A stretch of DNA of 64,000 nt, taken from assembly GCA_050303415.1 (NCBI GenBank), contig JBNLBS010000001.1, positions 62,001 to 126,000 of the forward strand, given 5' to 3'. The translations under genes and the position numbers were made by a program. Shown piece by piece: positions 60,173 to 64,000 of the stretch. The notes under the pieces were generated by a model, which worked only from the letters and a program-made list of their open reading frames with translations, searched no databases and was not told the origin of the DNA. How positions within the stretch are numbered: the stretch's first letter is position 1; the number at the start of each line of letters is the position of its first letter. Source of the stretch: JBNLBS01 sp050303415 (GTDB taxonomy: Bacteria > Pseudomonadota > Gammaproteobacteria > Methylococcales > Methylomonadaceae).

Positions 60173-61469
60173 CCAAAACAATTGCAGGTAAGCCCACTGC
60201 CGAAGCATAAATAAAAAACAACTGATAACCATGATTATCAACAACCACACCGGAGAATCCACCCAACAGTTTTGCCGGCAAGGTCATTAACGAACTAAAC
60301 AAGGCATACTGGGTTGCAGTATACGCAGAACTGGTCAGACTGGATAAATAAGCTATAAAAACAGCAGTAGCAATACCGCCGCTTAAGTTATCCGCACTTA
60401 TCACACTGGCAAGCATAACCAGCCCAGGTTCACTCACAGCCATCAAGGCAAATAACAGATTGGTCAGCGCCACCATCACAGCCCCAAGTAAGAGGGGCCG
60501 CATGATACCAAAGCGAACCACCAGCACCCCCCCTAGAGAAGCCCCGGCTATGGTCATAAAAAAACCGAAGATTTTGCTGATCTCGGCAATCTCCTGCTTG
60601 GTATAACCTAAATCAATATAAAAGGGATTCGCCATCACTCCCATAGTGATATCACTCATTTTATAAACTGCGATTAGTAATAAAATCAGTACACCATAGC
60701 GACCATTTCTGGCAAAAAAATCTACAAAAGGACTTACTATCGCATCTGAAAAAGCGACGACAACACGTCGCCAACAACCATGCCACTTTTTAACACCAAG
60801 AACCTCTTCAACTTCCGCCTCCAGTTTTTTTTCCCTAACAGATACAGGATGCACAGGCTCATCAATGACCAAAGTGGTCACTATACCAAGCAGCATTGTG
60901 GCAGCCATCACCAAATAAGCAACCTGCCAATTAAAAAAATCCGCCAGATAAAACGCTCCGGCACCGGCAACCAATAATGCCAGACGATAACCCAATACAT
61001 AAGTGGCTGCCATTGCCCCCTGGCAATCCACATCAACCGCCTCTATCCGATAGGCATCGATAACAATATCCTGGGTTGCCGAGCAGAAGGCCACCATCAC
61101 CGCAAACAAAGCAATTAAATTTAGTTGAACCGAAGAATCAGCCATAGCCATACCGACTAAACCCAGCATTATGCCTAGTTGCGCCAGCATCATCCAGCTG
61201 CGTCGTTTACCTAAATATCTTGTTAAAAACGGTAATTGTAGGCGATCAACAACCGGCGCCCAAAAAACTTTAATTGAATAAGTCACCCCTACCCAGCTAA
61301 AAAAACCGATAACTGAACGAGCAACCCCTTCATCCCTTAACCAGGCTGATAGAGTAGAGAAAACCAATAAGAAAGGAAGCCCGGCAGAAAAGCCAAGAAA
61401 AATCATGCCTAGTACCCTAGGCTGAAGATAAACCGAAAATGATGAACGCCAAGTTTTTTCTACCACCAT
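60117..61469 (-). CDS. AmpG-like MFS permease
   Basis: 450 residues, about 12 membrane segments. FLGFSAGLPFLLVFSTLSAWLRDEGV and FCSATQDIVIDAYRIEAV are signatures of AmpG, which imports anhydromuropeptides for cell-wall recycling. Some relatives move other substrates, so the role is probable and not certain. Shares 56 bases with the 3' end of xthA on the other strand; the final residues (MRYQRLVVAGNHSP) lie in the overlap. Confidence 0.88.
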   Translation of the reverse strand: MVVEKTWRSSFSVYLQPRVLGMIFLGFSAGLPFLLVFSTLSAWLRDEGVARSVIGFFSWVGVTYSIKVFWAPVVDRLQLPFLTRYLGKRRSWMMLAQLGIMLGLVGMAMADSSVQLNLIALFAVMVAFCSATQDIVIDAYRIEAVDVDCQGAMAATYVLGYRLALLVAGAGAFYLADFFNWQVAYLVMAATMLLGIVTTLVIDEPVHPVSVREKKLEAEVEEVLGVKKWHGCWRRVVVAFSDAIVSPFVDFFARNGRYGVLILLLIAVYKMSDITMGVMANPFYIDLGYTKQEIAEISKIFGFFMTIAGASLGGVLVVRFGIMRPLLLGAVMVALTNLLFALMAVSEPGLVMLASVISADNLSGGIATAVFIAYLSSLTSSAYTATQYALFSSLMTLPAKLLGGFSGVVVDNHGYQLFFIYASAVGLPAIVLVILLMRYQRLVVAGNHSP

Positions 61470-61553
61470 CTCAGTTTAGTCTCCATCCTAAAGCAGCAAA
61501 AACAAACAGACCGATATCATAACATTATGTCTGATACCGGCCCAGCTTGTCCT

Positions 61554-62912
61554 TTAACCATTCACCAAATAGTGGGCAAAAATACTTGCCGCATAACCAC
61601 CGGCAATTGCCGGCGTCCATTTCAAATGACTGAAGAAAGTATATTTATGGTTGGACTGCCCCATTAAAGCAACACCAGCAGCAGAACCAACTGACAACAT
61701 GGAACCACCCACACCTGCAGTCAGCGTGACCAGTAACCATTGATATAAATCCATATCCAGATTCATATTCAATACTGCAAACATAACCGGAATATTATCG
61801 ACGACTGCCGACAGGAAGCCTACTAAAATATTTGCGCCAGTTTGCCCCAATCCATCATACATAGCACCAGAAAGCAGCTCCAGATAACCGATATAACCCA
61901 AACCACCTACAGCAAAAACGACACCGAAGAAGAAAAACAACGTATCCCACTCAGCATTACGCACCTTATTGAAAATATCAAACGGCTCTTCGTCAACATG
62001 CATATACTTTGTTTTCAGACTGTAACCATAAATCATCAACACCGACATTCCGACCATCATCCCCATAAATGGCGGCAAATGCAGAACCTGCTTAAAGCTC
62101 ACCGCAGTTACGATAGTCAAAAGAAATAAAGCACAGACCTGTACTGCACCGGGCTTTAATACCACCATTTCCTCATCGGTTGCTGCCGGTTGTTCGTCAG
62201 GCACGGCCATATACATGATAGCAGCAGGGACACCGTAGTTCACCAAAGAAGGAATAAACAATTTAAAGAATTCAAAGAACTCTGCATAGCCAGCCTGCCA
62301 AACCATTAACGTAGTGATATCACCAAAAGGACTGAACGCCCCACCGGCATTAGCCGCCACAACCAGGTTAACAAAACCGATACTGATAAACTTCTCGTTA
62401 TCAGCTCCCACAGCCAACACAACCGCACCAACCAATAGCGCCGCAGTCAAGTTATCAGCCACCGCCGACAGGAAAAAAGTGATAATGCCTGTAATCAAAA
62501 ACAATTTTCGATAACCGAACTGCTTTCTAACCAACCATGACCTCAAGGCTTCAAAAACATTGCGCTCGGCCATCGCGTTGATATAGGTCATCGCAACCAG
62601 CAAGAACAGCATTAGTTCAGCATATTCAATCAGGTTATACTCAAACGCCTTATGCATTTCCTCAGTAGATATACCTATCGAGCTGGCCAGAATTGCTGCA
62701 TGCGCCCAAATAATGCCCGCCGCCAGAATAACCGGTTTGGATTTACGTAAACCTGTAAATTCCTCCGCCATAACAAAACCATAGGCAATAATAAAAATTA
62801 ATACCGTATAGATCCCCCTTTCTGTTCCAGTCTGGCCGAGACTTTCAAACTCACTTGCCAGAGCCAGTTCAGGCAATAGTAACATTGCAAAAACAAGACC
62901 AATTAATCGCAC
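61554..62912 (-). CDS. nhaD: NhaD-type Na+/H+ antiporter
   Basis: 452 residues with about 12-13 membrane segments and an apparent signal-like N-terminus (LLLPELALA). FSPFGDITTLMVWQAG and FLSAVADNLTAALLVGA, plus the second half-repeat FLSAVVDNIPVMFAVL, identify the NhaD/ArsB-like superfamily member. Exports Na+ or Li+ in exchange for protons. Divergent from the reductase gene. Confidence 0.9.
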   Translation of the reverse strand: MRLIGLVFAMLLLPELALASEFESLGQTGTERGIYTVLIFIIAYGFVMAEEFTGLRKSKPVILAAGIIWAHAAILASSIGISTEEMHKAFEYNLIEYAELMLFLLVAMTYINAMAERNVFEALRSWLVRKQFGYRKLFLITGIITFFLSAVADNLTAALLVGAVVLAVGADNEKFISIGFVNLVVAANAGGAFSPFGDITTLMVWQAGYAEFFEFFKLFIPSLVNYGVPAAIMYMAVPDEQPAATDEEMVVLKPGAVQVCALFLLTIVTAVSFKQVLHLPPFMGMMVGMSVLMIYGYSLKTKYMHVDEEPFDIFNKVRNAEWDTLFFFFGVVFAVGGLGYIGYLELLSGAMYDGLGQTGANILVGFLSAVVDNIPVMFAVLNMNLDMDLYQWLLVTLTAGVGGSMLSVGSAAGVALMGQSNHKYTFFSHLKWTPAIAGGYAASIFAHYLVNG

Positions 62913-63077
62913 CTAACACCCCCGATATTTGTAGTTATGAGTAATTATTAAAGATAGAATAAATTTCAACCCGCAATATTATCACCTTATAATAATCTTT
63001 GTCATTTTATGACGCAGAGTATATCATTATGCGTTCCGCCCGGTCGCCAGACAGGACATCCAACAAGATTTTTTTCT

Positions 63078-64000
63078 ATGTATCAATATAACGACAACGA
63101 TCAAACACTTATTGAAGAACGCGTTGCCCAATTCAGAGGGCAAACCGAACGTTATTTAAAAGGCGAGATTGGTGAAGACCAGTACCGCGCATTGCGCTTG
63201 ATGAATGGCGTCTATATACAAACTCATGCACCATTGCTTAGAGTCGCAGGCCCCTATGGACTATTATCATCTAAACAAATGCGCAAACTGGGTGACATTG
63301 CCAGAAATTATGACAAAGGCTTTGCTCATTTTACCACCCGTCAAAATATTCAGTTTAACTGGCCGGAACTGGAAAAAGTGCCTGATATTCTGGCAGAACT
63401 TGCCAGTGTACAGATGCATGCCATTCAAACAAGTGGTAACTGTTTAAGAAACACAACTTCAGACCACCTAGCCGGTGTCTGTGTGGATGAAATCGAAGAC
63501 CCGCGACCCTATTGCGAAATTATTCGCCAATGGACCACCCTCCATCCCGAATTCGCCTATTTGCCGCGTAAATTTAAAATCGCTGTCAGCGGCTCGACAC
63601 ACGATCGCGCAGCTACTCAACTTCATGATATTGGTCTGCACTTGGTGAAAAATGATGCGGGTGAAACAGGCTTCAGAGTCTTAGTTGGCGGCGGCCTGGG
63701 ACGAACACCAATTATCGGCCAGGTTATCAAGCATTTTTTGGAAAAGAAACACCTGCTTTCTTATCTGGAAGCCATTGTTCGTGTTTATAACCTGAATGGC
63801 CGTCGAGACAACAAATATAGAGCCAGAATTAAAATCCTGGTTAGAGAAAGCGGTCTTGATAATGTTAGAAACCAGGTCGAAAAAGAATGGCAGTTAATCA
63901 AAAACGATCTGGAGCTGGATCAAAAACGAATCGAAGAGATACAACAGCATTTTGCCGCCCCAGCGTACGATCCAAGCGCTAGTGACAACAACCTTGAACA
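63078..64000 (+). CDS. Sulfite/nitrite reductase hemoprotein, 5' part
   Basis: No stop before the window end, so it is incomplete: 307 codons visible from ATG 63078. It has the N-terminal ferredoxin-like half-domain of sirohaem reductases (LMNGVYIQTHAPLLRVAGPYG, FAHFTTRQNIQFNWPEL) and TSGNCLRNTTSDHLAGV, the start of the catalytic domain. The cysteines that bind the [4Fe-4S]-sirohaem centre would be farther on. CysI-like assimilatory sulfite reductase is more likely than nitrite reductase, but I cannot separate them here. Confidence 0.88.
   Translation, partial: MYQYNDNDQTLIEERVAQFRGQTERYLKGEIGEDQYRALRLMNGVYIQTHAPLLRVAGPYGLLSSKQMRKLGDIARNYDKGFAHFTTRQNIQFNWPELEKVPDILAELASVQMHAIQTSGNCLRNTTSDHLAGVCVDEIEDPRPYCEIIRQWTTLHPEFAYLPRKFKIAVSGSTHDRAATQLHDIGLHLVKNDAGETGFRVLVGGGLGRTPIIGQVIKHFLEKKHLLSYLEAIVRVYNLNGRRDNKYRARIKILVRESGLDNVRNQVEKEWQLIKNDLELDQKRIEEIQQHFAAPAYDPSASDNNLE

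Overview
The window is chromosomal DNA from a gammaproteobacterial methanotroph of the Methylococcales type I group (Methylobacter/Methylomonas-like; genus is inference). The deciding evidence is a complete particulate methane monooxygenase operon, pmoCAB (minus strand, 37406-40357), with every published copper ligand position I could check conserved. The housekeeping neighbourhoods (pilMNOPQ-aroK-aroB-damX-like-hemE, pilBCD-coaE-zapD-yacG, glyQS-gmhB-plsC) are standard for Gammaproteobacteria.

Layout. 1-4536: the end of pilB, then pilC, pilD, coaE, zapD and yacG (+). 4533-9232: a minus-strand run of a PP-loop ATPase, a TusA-like carrier, a CDF metal exporter, argJ and a Nudix-ThiE fusion. 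9502-12166: two PilT/PilU-family retraction ATPases, one with a duplicated N-terminal domain. 12424-16677: glyQS, gmhB, plsC (+). 16759-19008: an HsbR-like receiver/PP2C/HATPase switch protein and a lipoprotein. 19011-23128: an operon for a three-subunit tungsten-type aldehyde oxidoreductase (ferredoxin, AOR, FAD subunit) with MoaD-like and unknown small genes. 23344-25500: an accessory patch with two integron-type attC sites, unknown cassette genes and two inverted copies of a dispersed repeat. 25794-33341: a DEAD-box helicase, fumC, a glutaredoxin-like protein, a UPF0114 protein, metH and a DUF2970 protein. 33398-36653: orphan membrane proteins, including two tiny genes (42 and 37 aa) missed by a normal ORF cut-off, each with its own promoter and terminator, around an HTTM-DCC fusion. 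37327-40512: pmoCAB with promoter, intergenic hairpins and terminator. 40642-46672: a signal-anchored protein, ald, glk, a DUF411 protein, a YjbQ protein, a DASS permease and hemE. 46715-55016: the damX-like gene, aroB, aroK and pilQPONM (minus), with mrcA divergent. 57709-64000: gltA, rpmE, xthA, an AmpG-like MFS protein, nhaD, and the start of a sulfite/nitrite reductase cut by the window edge.

How it works together. Methane oxidation by pMMO is the central metabolic marker. Around it are copper/thiol-type proteins (DUF411, the DCC domain), ammonium assimilation (ald) and central carbon enzymes (glk, fumC, gltA). Two pil loci plus two retraction ATPases and mrcA give most of a type IVa pilus machine and its peptidoglycan context. 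The most unusual parts are the integron-like cassette patch, the pmo-adjacent mini-proteins, the AOR operon and the domain-duplicated retraction ATPase. I saw no tRNA, rRNA, CRISPR array, prophage or transposase gene.
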